Below are positions 8,256 to 16,152 of a DNA stretch of 64,000 nucleotides, piece after piece. This DNA comes from Oscillospiraceae bacterium (GTDB lineage Bacteria; Bacillota; Clostridia; Oscillospirales; Ruminococcaceae): NCBI GenBank assembly GCA_015067315.1, contig SVMR01000004.1, positions 56,370 to 120,369 of the forward strand. Direction: 5' to 3'. Below the pieces are notes generated by a model. It did not search any database. It was not told where the DNA came from and worked only from the letters and a program-made list of their open reading frames with translations. Position numbers and translations under genes: made by a program. Each line of letters opens with the position of its first letter. Position 1 is the stretch's first letter.

Positions 8256-9320
8256 TTAAAGGGTAATAAGTTTCTTTTCGCTTTTGGTGATAACTTCGCA
8301 GCCGTCTTCGGTTACCATTACGATATCCTCGATTCTTACGCCGAACTGACCGTCAAGATAGATTCCGGGTTCAACGGACATAACGATTCCCGCTTCGGTA
8401 AGATCGGAGCAAAGGGGAGAGAATCTGGGGTTTTCATGGATTTCGAGTCCGAGGCTGTGTCCGAGACCGTGGCCGAATCTGCCCTCATAACCTGCGCCGT
8501 AGATCATATCTCTTGCAACCTTGTCGATGGAGTTGCAGGGAACACCCGCTTTTACAGCGTCGATTGCGGCAAGCTGCGCGTTAAGAACAAGGTTGTAAAC
8601 TTTTTCCTGTTCTTCGGAAATTTTGCCGATTGCGACGGTTCTTGTCATATCGGAGCAATAACCGTTATGTGCGGCGCCGAAGTCCATGGTCACAAAGTCG
8701 CCTTCTTTGACAATGTTCATGCCGGGAACCGCATGGGGCATGGAACCGTTTGCGCCTGCGGCAAGAATGGTATCGAAAGCAAGACCGGTTGCGCCGTTGC
8801 GGAGCATAAAATAATCGAGTTCAAGCTGAAGGTCTTTTTCGCAAAGACCGGGTTTTATAACTTCGAGCATATGGAGGAAAGCCTTGTCGGTAATTGCCTG
8901 GGCAGCGCGGATTTCTTCCATTTCGTCGGCGGATTTGATGCTTCTCTGGTGAAGAATAATGCTGTTGAGTCTGGGGTCATCAAGAAGCTCTGCGCTGAGA
9001 ACTTTGCGGAGGCTGAAAAGGCTTTCAACGGTCATATAACCGGATTCGATTCCAACGGTTTTTACTCCGAATTCCTCGAAAAGTTCGTTGAGCTGTTTTG
9101 CCATATCGGTCATAAGAACGACTTTTGCGTCGGAAACTGCTTTTGTGCCTGCTTCAACATAGCGGCTGTCAAGAAGAAGAACAGCGTTTTCCCTTGTTAC
9201 AAGAAGCGCGCCGGCGCTGGATGCAAAACCGGTGTAATAACGGCGGTTCACGTCGGAAGTGATGAGAGCCGCATCGATATCTTCGGGAAGCATTTGGGAA
9301 AGTCTTTTGATTCTGTCCAT
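8256..9320 (-). CDS. M24 family Xaa-Pro peptidase
   Basis: This is a cytoplasmic dinuclear metallopeptidase, probably an Xaa-Pro aminopeptidase or dipeptidase acting on proline peptides. The 354 residues form a creatinase-like N-domain (about 1-125) followed by the pita-bread catalytic domain. Metal ligands are seen as the Asp pair in TMDFGAAHNGYCSDMTR, the His in FGHGLGHSLGLEIHE, Glu in SVEPGIY and Glu in GVRIEDIV. It lies downstream of yqeG, 20 bp away, and upstream of a palindromic element and murT on the same strand. The family cannot separate PepP from PepQ by sequence alone here. Confidence 0.92.
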   Translation of the reverse strand: MDRIKRLSQMLPEDIDAALITSDVNRRYYTGFASSAGALLVTRENAVLLLDSRYVEAGTKAVSDAKVVLMTDMAKQLNELFEEFGVKTVGIESGYMTVESLFSLRKVLSAELLDDPRLNSIILHQRSIKSADEMEEIRAAQAITDKAFLHMLEVIKPGLCEKDLQLELDYFMLRNGATGLAFDTILAAGANGSMPHAVPGMNIVKEGDFVTMDFGAAHNGYCSDMTRTVAIGKISEEQEKVYNLVLNAQLAAIDAVKAGVPCNSIDKVARDMIYGAGYEGRFGHGLGHSLGLEIHENPRFSPLCSDLTEAGIVMSVEPGIYLDGQFGVRIEDIVMVTEDGCEVITKSEKKLITL

Positions 9321-9340
9321 TCTGAATCCTCCTTATACAA

Positions 9341-9814
9341 TTATCTTAAAGGTTTTTCAAAAAACCTTTTTATTTTTATAAATCTGTCGGTTTCGGGTCC
9401 AAGGGGTTCGGTAAGAATAACCTTTGCGCCAAGAATCCTTCCGCCGAGAACGTCGGTGAAAAGCTGGTCGCCGATAACGGCGGAATCCCCCGGTTCAAAA
9501 CCGAATTTTTCAAGAGCGCTTTTAAAACCTTTTGAAAGGGGCTTTTTGCTTTTGCTTACGTAATCAAGCCCCAGTTTTTTCGCAAAAGGTTTAATCCGGC
9601 GTTCGCTGTTGTTGGAAATTATAACAGGAACAATCCCGCTTTTTTTGATTTCCGAAAGCCATTCCGGAACCCCCGGAAAAGGTTTTTTTGAACCGTGGAA
9701 CGAAAGGGTGTTGTCCGCATCGAGCAGAACGATTTTTATTTTGTTTTCCAAAAGAAGTTCCGCTTTTATATCGGTTATTTTTTCAAAACGAAAATCCGGT
9801 TTTAAAATCGACAA
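9341..9814 (-). CDS. yqeG: YqeG-family HAD phosphatase
   Basis: This small HAD-superfamily phosphatase of the YqeG type has 157 residues. HAD motif I is DADNTL near residue 30, motif II VIISNN near 62, motif III the Lys of SKSKKPLSKGF near 85, and motif IV VIGDQLFTDVLGG near 107. The start chosen is TTG 9814, which has GGAGG at good spacing. An in-frame reading to 9904 would run over the rpsU terminator. The substrate is unknown, although mitochondrial relatives act on phosphatidylglycerophosphate. It is the first gene ahead of the M24 peptidase. Confidence 0.88.
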   Translation of the reverse strand: MSILKPDFRFEKITDIKAELLLENKIKIVLLDADNTLSFHGSKKPFPGVPEWLSEIKKSGIVPVIISNNSERRIKPFAKKLGLDYVSKSKKPLSKGFKSALEKFGFEPGDSAVIGDQLFTDVLGGRILGAKVILTEPLGPETDRFIKIKRFFEKPLR

Positions 9815-9844
9815 AAAGCCCTTTCCTCCTTTCCGGTTTTCCGG

Positions 9845-9878
9845 AAAAACAAGAAAGCGGACAGCAAAAGCCGTCCGC
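9845..9878 (-). terminator. rpsU terminator
   Basis: The stem GCGGAC/GTCCGC (9857-9862 with 9873-9878), extended by an inner GC pair, is followed on the minus strand by a T-rich tract. It lies 22 bp past the rpsU stop. Confidence 0.8.
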
Positions 9879-9900
9879 CATCCTCTTTTTCTGTTAGAAA

Positions 9901-10074
9901 TCAATACTTTCTCTTACGAGCTGCTTCGGATTTCTTTTTACGTCTTACCGAAGGCTTCTCATAGCACTCATGCTTTCTGACTTCTGCAAGAACGCCGGAG
10001 CGAGCGCAGGAACGTTTAAAACGTCTGAGTGCGCTGTCAAGAGATTCATTTTCTTTTACATGAATTTCTGCCAT
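9901..10074 (-). CDS. rpsU: 30S ribosomal protein S21
   Basis: Small basic ribosomal protein bS21 of 57 residues, normal for Firmicutes. It begins [20 protein letters not shown] and ends in the Lys/Arg-rich tail [14 protein letters not shown]. The ribosome site AAGGAGGG lies a few bases before ATG 10074. It is transcribed alone from its own strong promoter and has its own terminator. Confidence 0.97.
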   Translation of the reverse strand: MAEIHVKENESLDSALRRFKRSCARSGVLAEVRKHECYEKPSVRRKKKSEAARKRKY

Positions 10075-10109
10075 AATCTGTTTCCCTCCTTCGCCATTGG
10101 GCTGGAGCT

Positions 10110-10127
10110 AAGAACAATTTTGTTCTT
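10110..10127 (-). promoter_or_regulatory. Palindrome in rpsU leader
   Basis: Perfect 8-base arms AAGAACAA and TTGTTCTT around TT sit between the rpsU promoter and the ribosome site. It could be an RNA hairpin or a protein-binding operator. Confidence 0.5.
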
Positions 10128-10149
10128 CGTACATAAATGTAACATTAAC

Positions 10150-10178
10150 ATTATATACTCGAAGGCCTTCGATGTCAA
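10150..10178 (-). promoter_or_regulatory. rpsU promoter with palindromic spacer
   Basis: A perfect -35 TTGACA (10178-10173) and perfect -10 TATAAT (10155-10150) have 17 bp between them. Most of the spacer is the 14-bp perfect palindrome TCGAAGGCCTTCGA, which may be an operator. Confidence 0.88.
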
Positions 10179-10331
10179 GTATAAATTTGCCACTAATTTT
10201 ATTAATTTTATATTAACATCTTAATACATTATTAAAGAGAAGGCTTTTATTGATGCGGTTTTTTGTTTTTCCGCCTTTTTTCGGAACACCCGGGTTCGTT
10301 TGAAGGTTTTCTTCGAATATGCATATACAGC

Positions 10332-10368
10332 AAAAGTCCCGCGTTTTCCGGAACGCGGGACTTTTAAA
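10332..10368 (-). terminator. Terminator of the Trp-like ABC operon
   Basis: A 14-bp perfect stem (10332-10345 with 10352-10365) has A/T-rich tails on both sides and a six-base loop. It lies just past the ATPase gene and could work in both directions. Confidence 0.9.
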
Positions 10369-10393
10369 AAAAGATATGAGGAAATGAAAGGAA

Positions 10394-11182
10394 TTATCCG
10401 AGGATTGCGCGGTCGGAAAAATGTCCGCCGACTTCGCTGAATTTTTTCATAAGGTCTTCAACGGTAAGCTTTTTCTTTTCTTCACCGGAAACATCATAAA
10501 CGATTCTGCCTTCGTTCATCATAATAAGGCGGTTGCCGTGTTTAATGGCATCGCTCATGTTATGGGTAATCATAAGTGCGGTAAGCTTGTTTTCGTTGAT
10601 GACTTTATCGGTGATTTCGAGAACTTTTGCGGCGGTTTTGGGGTCAAGGGCCGCGGTGTGTTCATCAAGGAGAAGAAGTTTCGGTTTAACCATAGTCGCC
10701 ATCATAAGGGTCAATGCCTGGCGCTGGCCGCCGGAAAGAAGTCCGACTTTTGCGGAAAGGCGGTCCTCAAGACCAAGGTCGAGAGAAACAAGCATATCGT
10801 GATAATGTTCTCTTTCCGCTTTTGTAACTTCCCAGCCAAGACCGCGTTTTTTGCCTCTTCTTGCGGCAAGAGCAAGGTTTTCTTCAATCTGCATGTTTGC
10901 TGCGGTACCGGTCATGGGGTCCTGGAAAACGCGGCCGAGAAGTGCGGCTCTTTTGTGTTCCGGAACAGCGGTAACGTCCTGTCCCGCAAGATGAATCGAA
11001 CCTTCGTCAATGGGCCATACTCCGGCAATTGCGTTGAGCAGGGTCGATTTTCCTGCGCCGTTGCCGCCGATTATGGTTACAAAATCTCCGTCCTCAAGAT
11101 GAAGATCGATTCCCTGAAGGGCTTTTTTCTCGGTGATTGAACCGGGGTTGAAAGTTTTTTTGATTCCTTTTAAATCAAGCAT
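10394..11182 (-). CDS. ABC transporter ATP-binding protein, TrpZ-like
   Basis: This cytoplasmic ATPase of an amino-acid-type importer has 262 residues. Walker A GGNGAGKSTLLN lies near residue 40, the Q-loop FQDP near 88, the signature LLSGGQRQALTL near 147, Walker B LLLLDEHTAALDP near 168 and the switch ITHN near 205. The DEHTAALDPK form and the short permease partner match the TrpXYZ/YtmLMN-like group of ABC_sub_bind transporters. It overlaps the permease gene by 8 bp and is the last gene before a strong terminator. Confidence 0.93.
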   Translation of the reverse strand: MLDLKGIKKTFNPGSITEKKALQGIDLHLEDGDFVTIIGGNGAGKSTLLNAIAGVWPIDEGSIHLAGQDVTAVPEHKRAALLGRVFQDPMTGTAANMQIEENLALAARRGKKRGLGWEVTKAEREHYHDMLVSLDLGLEDRLSAKVGLLSGGQRQALTLMMATMVKPKLLLLDEHTAALDPKTAAKVLEITDKVINENKLTALMITHNMSDAIKHGNRLIMMNEGRIVYDVSGEEKKKLTVEDLMKKFSEVGGHFSDRAILG

Positions 11183-12125
11183 TCTTTCCTGCCTCCTTTG
11201 CGCGTTTTCTTTCCGCTAATTTAAGGCGGAGGAAGGAGTTCTTGAAGTTCTTTTTAAGATAGGGAACTGCAAGGAAAATCGCAACGATTATTGCGGTGAA
11301 AAGTTTCATATCGTTTGTCGGGAGTTTGAGCCAAAGAACAACGCCCATGATGATGTAATAGAGGATACCGCCGATTACCGCGGAAGAAAGGCAGAGCCAG
11401 AAGGTCATGTGCTTTCCGAAGAATGCTTCCGCGAGAACTTCGCCGATGATGATGGAAGCAAGACCGATTACGATTGCGCCTCGGCCGATTGCAACGTCCG
11501 CAAAACCCTGGTACTGGGCAAGAAGACCGCCGGAAAGAGCGACGATTCCGTTTGAAAGAGCAAGAGCAAAAACCTTGCAGAAATTGATATTGATTCCCTG
11601 AGCCTTTGCCATTGCCTGGTTGCATCCGGTTGCGCGGATCGCGGAACCCGCTTCGGTTCCGAAGAACCAATAGAAAGCTGCAATAAGCGCGGCGGCGAAG
11701 ATAAGGGCAATTACAATCGCTTCGTTAACGGTACGAAGGGAAAGAATAAGGTCGTATTTATCGACGGAAACAGCCTGGTTCGGTTTGTTGCCGAGGATAT
11801 GAAGGTTGATGGAATAAAGTGCGATCTGGGTAAGAATACCTGCAAGAATAGGCGCAATGCCAAGCATGGTATGGAGAAGACCGGTAACAAGTCCCGCAAG
11901 CATTCCCGCGATTACCGCCACAATCATTGCCGCCCAGGCGGGCCAGCCCATGATTATAAGCATAACGGTTACTGCCGCGCCGGTTGCGAAGGAACCGTCA
12001 ACGGTAAGGTCCGAAAACTCCAAAAGCCTGTACGAAATGTACAGGCCAAGAGCCATTATTCCCCAAATTGCGCCCTGGGCAACATAGCCCGGGAAAGCGT
12101 TTAAAAGAGTTGTAATGTCAAGCAT
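11175..12125 (-). CDS. ABC transporter permease, TrpY-like
   Basis: This integral membrane permease of 316 residues has about eight hydrophobic segments, in the branched-chain/TrpY permease fold. GLYISYRLLEFSDLTVDGSFATG near residue 35 is the characteristic early loop, and RATGCNQAMAKAQGIN near 190 is the ATPase-contact region. The start is ATG 12125, with GGAGG 11 bases upstream; a TTG at 12143 is part of that ribosome site. It lies 36 bp after the binding-protein gene and overlaps the ATPase gene. Confidence 0.92.
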   Translation of the reverse strand: MLDITTLLNAFPGYVAQGAIWGIMALGLYISYRLLEFSDLTVDGSFATGAAVTVMLIIMGWPAWAAMIVAVIAGMLAGLVTGLLHTMLGIAPILAGILTQIALYSINLHILGNKPNQAVSVDKYDLILSLRTVNEAIVIALIFAAALIAAFYWFFGTEAGSAIRATGCNQAMAKAQGININFCKVFALALSNGIVALSGGLLAQYQGFADVAIGRGAIVIGLASIIIGEVLAEAFFGKHMTFWLCLSSAVIGGILYYIIMGVVLWLKLPTNDMKLFTAIIVAIFLAVPYLKKNFKNSFLRLKLAERKRAKEAGKNA

Positions 12126-12161
12126 TAAGAAATTTGCCTCCAAAATGGTATTTTAAATTAA

Positions 12162-13118
12162 TTATGCAAGAGGTGCATAGTCTTCCGGAACTTCGATTCC
12201 AAGAGCTTCGCAGTTTGCTTCGTTATAAAGTTTCTGAACTTCGGGAGCATACTGGATTTCCATATCGCCGGGGTTTGCGCCGTTTACAAGAATTTCGTAT
12301 GCCATAAGACCTGCCGCATAGCCGATATCATAGTAATCGATGGAAAGGGTTGCAACGCCGCATCCGCCGCAGATTCCGGATTCGCCTGCCACGATGGGTT
12401 TGCCTGCGGGAATTGCAACGTTTGCAATGGTTTCGGTGCAGGAAGCGGCGGTGTTGTCGGTGGGGATGTAAATTACGTCTGCTGCTGCGCAGGCGGCGGA
12501 AGTTACGTTTGCAACGTCGTTGGAATCAGCGAAGGTGAAAACTTCAACTTCGAATCCCATATCGGTGAGATATCCGGAAATAACGTCGGACTGATATACG
12601 GAGTTGGGTTCTGCGGAGCAATAGAGAATACCGATTTTCTTTGCTTCCGGGAAGAGTTCCTGAATCATTGCTGCCTGTTCATCAAGAGGAGCAAGGTCTG
12701 CGGTGCCGGTGATGTTGCTGCCGGTTTTTCCGGTCCAGCCTTCGATTTCAAGGGCGGTTGCATAGTCGGTGATGGAAGTTCCGACTACCGGAATGGTTGC
12801 GGATGCTGCGGCTGCTGCCTGGAGAGCGGCGGTTGCATTGCCCATCATAAGGTCAACGCCTTCCGCAACAAGCTGGTTGCAGATGGTGACACAGGTTGCG
12901 GCGTCGCCGGAGGCATTGTGTTCAACAAAAGTTACGTTGTCGCCGAGTTTTTCGGTAAGAGCAGCTTTAAAGCCTTCGGTTGCGGCATCAAGAGCAACGT
13001 GCTGAACAAGCTGGCAGATACCTACTTTGTAAGCGCCGTCGGATGCGGGTTCGCTTCCGCAGGAAGCCATGCAGAGAACCATTGCAAGAACCAAAAGAAT
13101 GCTGACGATCTTTTTCAT
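12162..13118 (-). CDS. ABC transporter substrate-binding lipoprotein, TrpX-like (operon copy)
   Basis: This extracellular binding lipoprotein of the ABC_sub_bind family has 318 residues. The lipobox is CMASC, with the lipid-bearing Cys near residue 20. The mature part has VGICQLVQHVALDAATEGF, FVEHNASGD, VDLMMGNATAALQAAAA, VVGTSITDYATALE and YIPTDNTAAS, all typical of TrpX-like proteins. The start at ATG 13118 gives the best spacing from GGAGG and the same length as its paralogue at 13604. Upstream lies a leader with an aromatic-rich peptide and a terminator, so the operon is probably attenuated. The substrate is inferred to be an aromatic amino acid and is not proven. Confidence 0.92.
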   Translation of the reverse strand: MKKIVSILLVLAMVLCMASCGSEPASDGAYKVGICQLVQHVALDAATEGFKAALTEKLGDNVTFVEHNASGDAATCVTICNQLVAEGVDLMMGNATAALQAAAAASATIPVVGTSITDYATALEIEGWTGKTGSNITGTADLAPLDEQAAMIQELFPEAKKIGILYCSAEPNSVYQSDVISGYLTDMGFEVEVFTFADSNDVANVTSAACAAADVIYIPTDNTAASCTETIANVAIPAGKPIVAGESGICGGCGVATLSIDYYDIGYAAGLMAYEILVNGANPGDMEIQYAPEVQKLYNEANCEALGIEVPEDYAPLA

Positions 13119-13145
13119 TTTCATTTCCTCCAATTTTAAAAACAG

Positions 13146-13184
13146 TTACAAAAAAAGCGATCCCCGGTTTTTGGGGACCGCTTT
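13146..13184 (-). terminator. Attenuator terminator ahead of the TrpX-like operon
   Basis: A 12-bp stem with one mismatch (13173-13184 with 13154-13165), a seven-base loop and a run of seven T on the minus strand form an intrinsic terminator. It sits between the promoter and the binding-protein start, only about 28 bases before it. Its 5' arm overlaps by four bases a segment (13181-13189) that can pair perfectly over 9 bp with 13208-13216, a candidate antiterminator. Confidence 0.78.
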
Positions 13185-13236
13185 GATTTACTTTTACATA
13201 AATCGCAAAATCAAAGACAGAGGCCAAAAGCCTTTT

Positions 13237-13326
13237 TTAAGAATTGTTCATGCGGAAATAAACGTTCTGGTATCGAACGTTAAAATACATGAAGTATTCT
13301 TTTCCGAAAACTTTCATGTTTTTCAT
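13237..13326 (-). CDS. Leader peptide rich in Phe and Tyr (29 residues)
   Basis: A short frame runs from ATG 13326 to a TAA at 13237. AAAGGA lies 10 bases upstream of the start. Of 29 residues, four are Phe (7, 12, 15, 24) and four are Tyr (11, 14, 19, 23), and no Trp codon is present. It lies between a near-consensus promoter and an intrinsic terminator upstream of the TrpX-like ABC operon. This is the layout of ribosome-mediated attenuation, where slow translation at scarce aromatic amino acids would favour read-through. The peptide has no other recognisable domain. Its role is inferred from layout and composition only. Confidence 0.62.
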   Translation of the reverse strand: MKNMKVFGKEYFMYFNVRYQNVYFRMNNS

Positions 13327-13370
13327 TGCCGCAAAATCCTTTCTGACTTTAATCGCTTTTGATGTTTAAA

Positions 13371-13399
13371 AGTATAACGCTTTAAAGAGATAAAGTCAA
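13371..13399 (-). promoter_or_regulatory. Promoter of the TrpX-like ABC operon
   Basis: TTGACT (13399-13394), a 17-bp spacer and TATACT (13376-13371) are read on the minus strand. The -35 box and most of the spacer (21 bp in a row) are identical to the promoter of the paralogous binding protein at 14612-14640. Confidence 0.82.
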
Positions 13400-13560
13400 G
13401 GGGTTTTTAAAAAGTTTTTTGCGTTTTTTTAAAACTTTTTCATTATACAGTATGGACCGCAGTTTTTTACAACATGCCATAGTACTATAACATAAAAAAG
13501 AGGGTAAAGCAAGTTTACCGCCATTTTTATGTTTATATTATGATTTATAAATGAAACATA

Positions 13561-13592
13561 AAAAAAACGCACCCTTTCGGGTGCGCTTTTTT
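13561..13592 (-). terminator. Terminator of the second TrpX-like gene
   Basis: A GC-rich stem (CGCACCC with GGGTGCG) and tight loop have T-runs on either side. It lies just past the stop at 13604 and separates the two binding-protein units. Confidence 0.9.
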
Positions 13593-13603
13593 AATCTGTT
13601 TTA

Positions 13604-14560
13604 TCAGCCGATTGCAACGTAATTTTCGGGAACGGTGATTCCAAGAGCGGCGCAGATATCTGCGTTATATTTCTTGACAACTTCGGGAGCATATCCGATT
13701 TCCATTTCGCCGGGGTTTGCGCCGTTAATAAGAATTTCGGCGGCCATCTGACCTGCGATGTAGCCGATATCATAGTAGCTGATGGAAAGAGTTGCCACGC
13801 CGAAACCTTTGCAGGCGTTTTCCTCGCCGGAGATAATCGGAACTCCCGCAGGAAGAGCAACGTTGTTTATTGTTTCCGCACAGGAAGCGGCGGTGTTGTC
13901 GGTTGGAATATAAAGAACGTCGGAAGAAGCGCAGGCGGCGGAAACCACGTTTGCAACGTCGTTGGAATCAGCGAAGGTGAAAACTTCGCAGGAAAGACCC
14001 ATTGCTTCAAGTTCCTCGATAACAACATTTGCCTGATATACTGAGTTGGGTTCCGCGGAGCAATATACGATACCCACGTTTTTTGCACCCGGGAAAAGTT
14101 CGGGAATCATTGCGGCCTGTTCATCAAGAGGGGCAAGGTCAGCCGTTCCGGTGATGTTTCTTCCGGTTGCGCCGTTCCAATCCGCAATTTCAAGAGCGGT
14201 TGCATAGTCGGTGATGGATGTTCCGATTATCGGAATTTCGGATGATGCCGCGGCGGCAGCCTGGAGAGCAGGGGTTGCGTTGCCCATAATAAGGTCAACG
14301 CCTTCGGAAACAAGCTGGTTGCAGATCGTTATGCAGGTTGCCTGGTCGCCGGAAGCGTTGTGTTCAATAAAAACAACATCTTCGCCCAAAGCTTCGGTGA
14401 GAGCGGCCTTAAAGCCTTCGGTTGCCGCATCAAGAGCCTCGTGCTGAACAAGCTGGCAGATACCAACTTTATATTTTCCGTCCGCGGCGGGTTCGCCTCC
14501 GCAGGCGGCAAAGGATAGAACCATTGCAAGAACGATGAGAATGCTTACGATTTTTTTCAT
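13604..14560 (-). CDS. ABC transporter substrate-binding lipoprotein, TrpX-like (solo copy)
   Basis: This is a paralogue of the binding protein at 12162-13118: same length (318 residues), same signal peptide style (lipobox SFAAC) and nearly the same motifs (VGICQLVQHEALDAATEGF, IEHNASGD, IGTSITDYATALE, YIPTDNTAAS). It has its own promoter and terminator and no adjacent permease or ATPase. It probably feeds the same membrane complex with a different ligand, affinity or expression level. The gene order suggests a tandem duplication. Its leader is short, about 50 bases, and has no leader peptide or attenuator. Confidence 0.92.
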   Translation of the reverse strand: MKKIVSILIVLAMVLSFAACGGEPAADGKYKVGICQLVQHEALDAATEGFKAALTEALGEDVVFIEHNASGDQATCITICNQLVSEGVDLIMGNATPALQAAAAASSEIPIIGTSITDYATALEIADWNGATGRNITGTADLAPLDEQAAMIPELFPGAKNVGIVYCSAEPNSVYQANVVIEELEAMGLSCEVFTFADSNDVANVVSAACASSDVLYIPTDNTAASCAETINNVALPAGVPIISGEENACKGFGVATLSISYYDIGYIAGQMAAEILINGANPGEMEIGYAPEVVKKYNADICAALGITVPENYVAIG

Positions 14561-14611
14561 TTTTTTATTTCCTCCGTTTCGGATTTTTCAAAAATGCTTT
14601 CGCCATTTAAA

Positions 14612-14640
14612 ATTATAGTGCTTTAAAGAGATAAAGTCAA
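14612..14640 (-). promoter_or_regulatory. Promoter of the solo TrpX-like gene
   Basis: TTGACT (14640-14635), a 17-bp spacer and a perfect TATAAT (14617-14612). It shares a 21-bp identical block with the promoter at 13371-13399, which suggests one regulator or recent duplication. Confidence 0.85.
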
Positions 14641-14724
14641 TAGGCTTTTTGTATTTTGCAATATTTTTTCAGCTTAAATTAATTATTTATATTATACCTT
14701 ATTTAAATAGAATTGTTTTCGCTG

Positions 14725-14753
14725 TTGACCGCTTCCGCGAGTTATGATAAAAT
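14725..14753 (+). promoter_or_regulatory. cca promoter
   Basis: TTGACC, a 17-bp spacer and TAAAAT. Transcription would start near 14760, only about 20 bases before the AAAAGGGGGCGG ribosome site at 14776-14786. Confidence 0.75.
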
Positions 14754-14827
14754 CTGTTTTGGGAAAAATTTTTTAAAAGGGGGCGGTTTTTACGGAACTT
14801 TCAGAAGGTTCAAAAAAAGTCATCGAA

Positions 14828-16111
14828 ATGCTTGAAAAATCTGGTTTTGAAGCTTTCGCCGTGGGCGGATGCGTCCGCGACAGCCTTCTTGGAAAAAAGC
14901 CTTTCGATTTTGACGTTACAACTTCCGCTTCCCCTGAGGAAATGAAGAAAGTTTTTAAAAACGAGCACGTTATCGAAACCGGAATAAAACACGGAACTCT
15001 TACGGTGCTCATAAACGGAGAACCGGTTGAAACAACCTCTTTCCGGGTTGAAAAAGGCTATTCCGACAACCGTCGACCGGAAAAAGTCGCCTTCGTCCGT
15101 TCCCTTTCCGAAGATCTTTCAAGGCGCGATTTTACAATAAACGCCCTTGCCTATAACGAAAAAACGGGCGTTGTTGATCTTTTCGGCGGAATTTCCGACC
15201 TCGAGCACGGAATAATCCGCTGTGTAGGAAATCCGGACAAACGCTTCACCGAAGATGCTCTCCGGATCATGCGGGCGCTTCGGTTTGCTTCGGTTCTCGG
15301 CTTTGAAATCGAAGGGGAAACCGCCGCTTCGATCAGGAAAAACTGCGGGCTTCTTAAAAAAATCAGCTCCGAAAGAATCTCCGCGGAACTTTCGAAGCTT
15401 ATTTGCGGAAAAAACGCCGCAAAAATCCTTCTTGAGCATCCGGAACCCTTCTTCGTGATAATTCCCGAACTTTCGGTGCTCAAAGGCTTTGACCAGCGGC
15501 ATTTCCGCCATCATCTCGACGCTTTCGGACATACCGCTGCGGTTCTTGAAGCGGTTCCGCCGGTTTTGGAACTGCGCCTTGCCGCCCTTTTCCATGATAT
15601 CGCAAAGCCTCTTTGCCAAACCCTTGACGAAAGCGGAACCGCGCATTATTACGGTCATGCTCAGATCAGCGCAAAACTTTCGGAGGAAATTCTCACCCGG
15701 CTTAAATTCGACAACGAAACGAAAAAAGCCGTTTTTGAACTTGTTTCTCGGCACGAAGACCGTTTTGGCGCCGAACCGAATGCAATAAAAAGGCTTCTTT
15801 CAAAAATCGGCGCGGAAAGTTATAAAAAACTCCTCTGCTTGATGAAAGCGGACGAGTACGGAAAACGGGAGGAATTCCGCCTTCCGGAAAGCGAATTTGA
15901 AAAATACCGGAAAATTGCGGATGAAATAATCGCAAAAGAGGAATGTTTTTCGCTGAAAAATCTCGCAATCGGCGGAAATGATCTGATTATGCTCGGATTT
16001 GTTCCCGGACCGGAAATCGGAAGAACCCTTGAGCATCTTCTCGATAAAGTTATAAACGGCGAACTTCCGAACGAAAAAAATCCGCTTCTTGAGGCCGCAA
16101 AAAACTTATGA
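14828..16111 (+). CDS. cca: CCA tRNA nucleotidyltransferase
   Basis: This enzyme adds or repairs the 3' CCA end of tRNAs. From ATG 14828 it has 427 residues. The nucleotidyltransferase core shows GGCVRDSLLG and FDFDVTTSA, then RRDFTINALAY and RFTEDALRIMRALRFA; an HD domain follows with LFHDIAKPL and SRHED. The first standard start may be too late. Homology-like sequence (SKKVIEMLEKSGFEAFAVGG) continues upstream to an ACG at 14792, which sits at the right distance from a strong ribosome site, and no ATG, GTG or TTG lies between. The true protein may be 12 residues longer. A bidirectional terminator follows. Confidence 0.93.
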   Translation: MLEKSGFEAFAVGGCVRDSLLGKKPFDFDVTTSASPEEMKKVFKNEHVIETGIKHGTLTVLINGEPVETTSFRVEKGYSDNRRPEKVAFVRSLSEDLSRRDFTINALAYNEKTGVVDLFGGISDLEHGIIRCVGNPDKRFTEDALRIMRALRFASVLGFEIEGETAASIRKNCGLLKKISSERISAELSKLICGKNAAKILLEHPEPFFVIIPELSVLKGFDQRHFRHHLDAFGHTAAVLEAVPPVLELRLAALFHDIAKPLCQTLDESGTAHYYGHAQISAKLSEEILTRLKFDNETKKAVFELVSRHEDRFGAEPNAIKRLLSKIGAESYKKLLCLMKADEYGKREEFRLPESEFEKYRKIADEIIAKEECFSLKNLAIGGNDLIMLGFVPGPEIGRTLEHLLDKVINGELPNEKNPLLEAAKNL

Positions 16112-16115
16112 ATTG

Positions 16116-16152
16116 AAAAAAGTGTGTTTTTTCAAGAAAAAACACACTTTTT
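16116..16152. terminator. Bidirectional terminator between cca and 16152 gene
   Basis: A long stem (AAAAAGTGTG... with ...CACACTTTTT) and short loop with A and T runs on both sides. It serves the convergent genes cca and the papain-like gene, whose stop codon lies within it. Confidence 0.9.
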
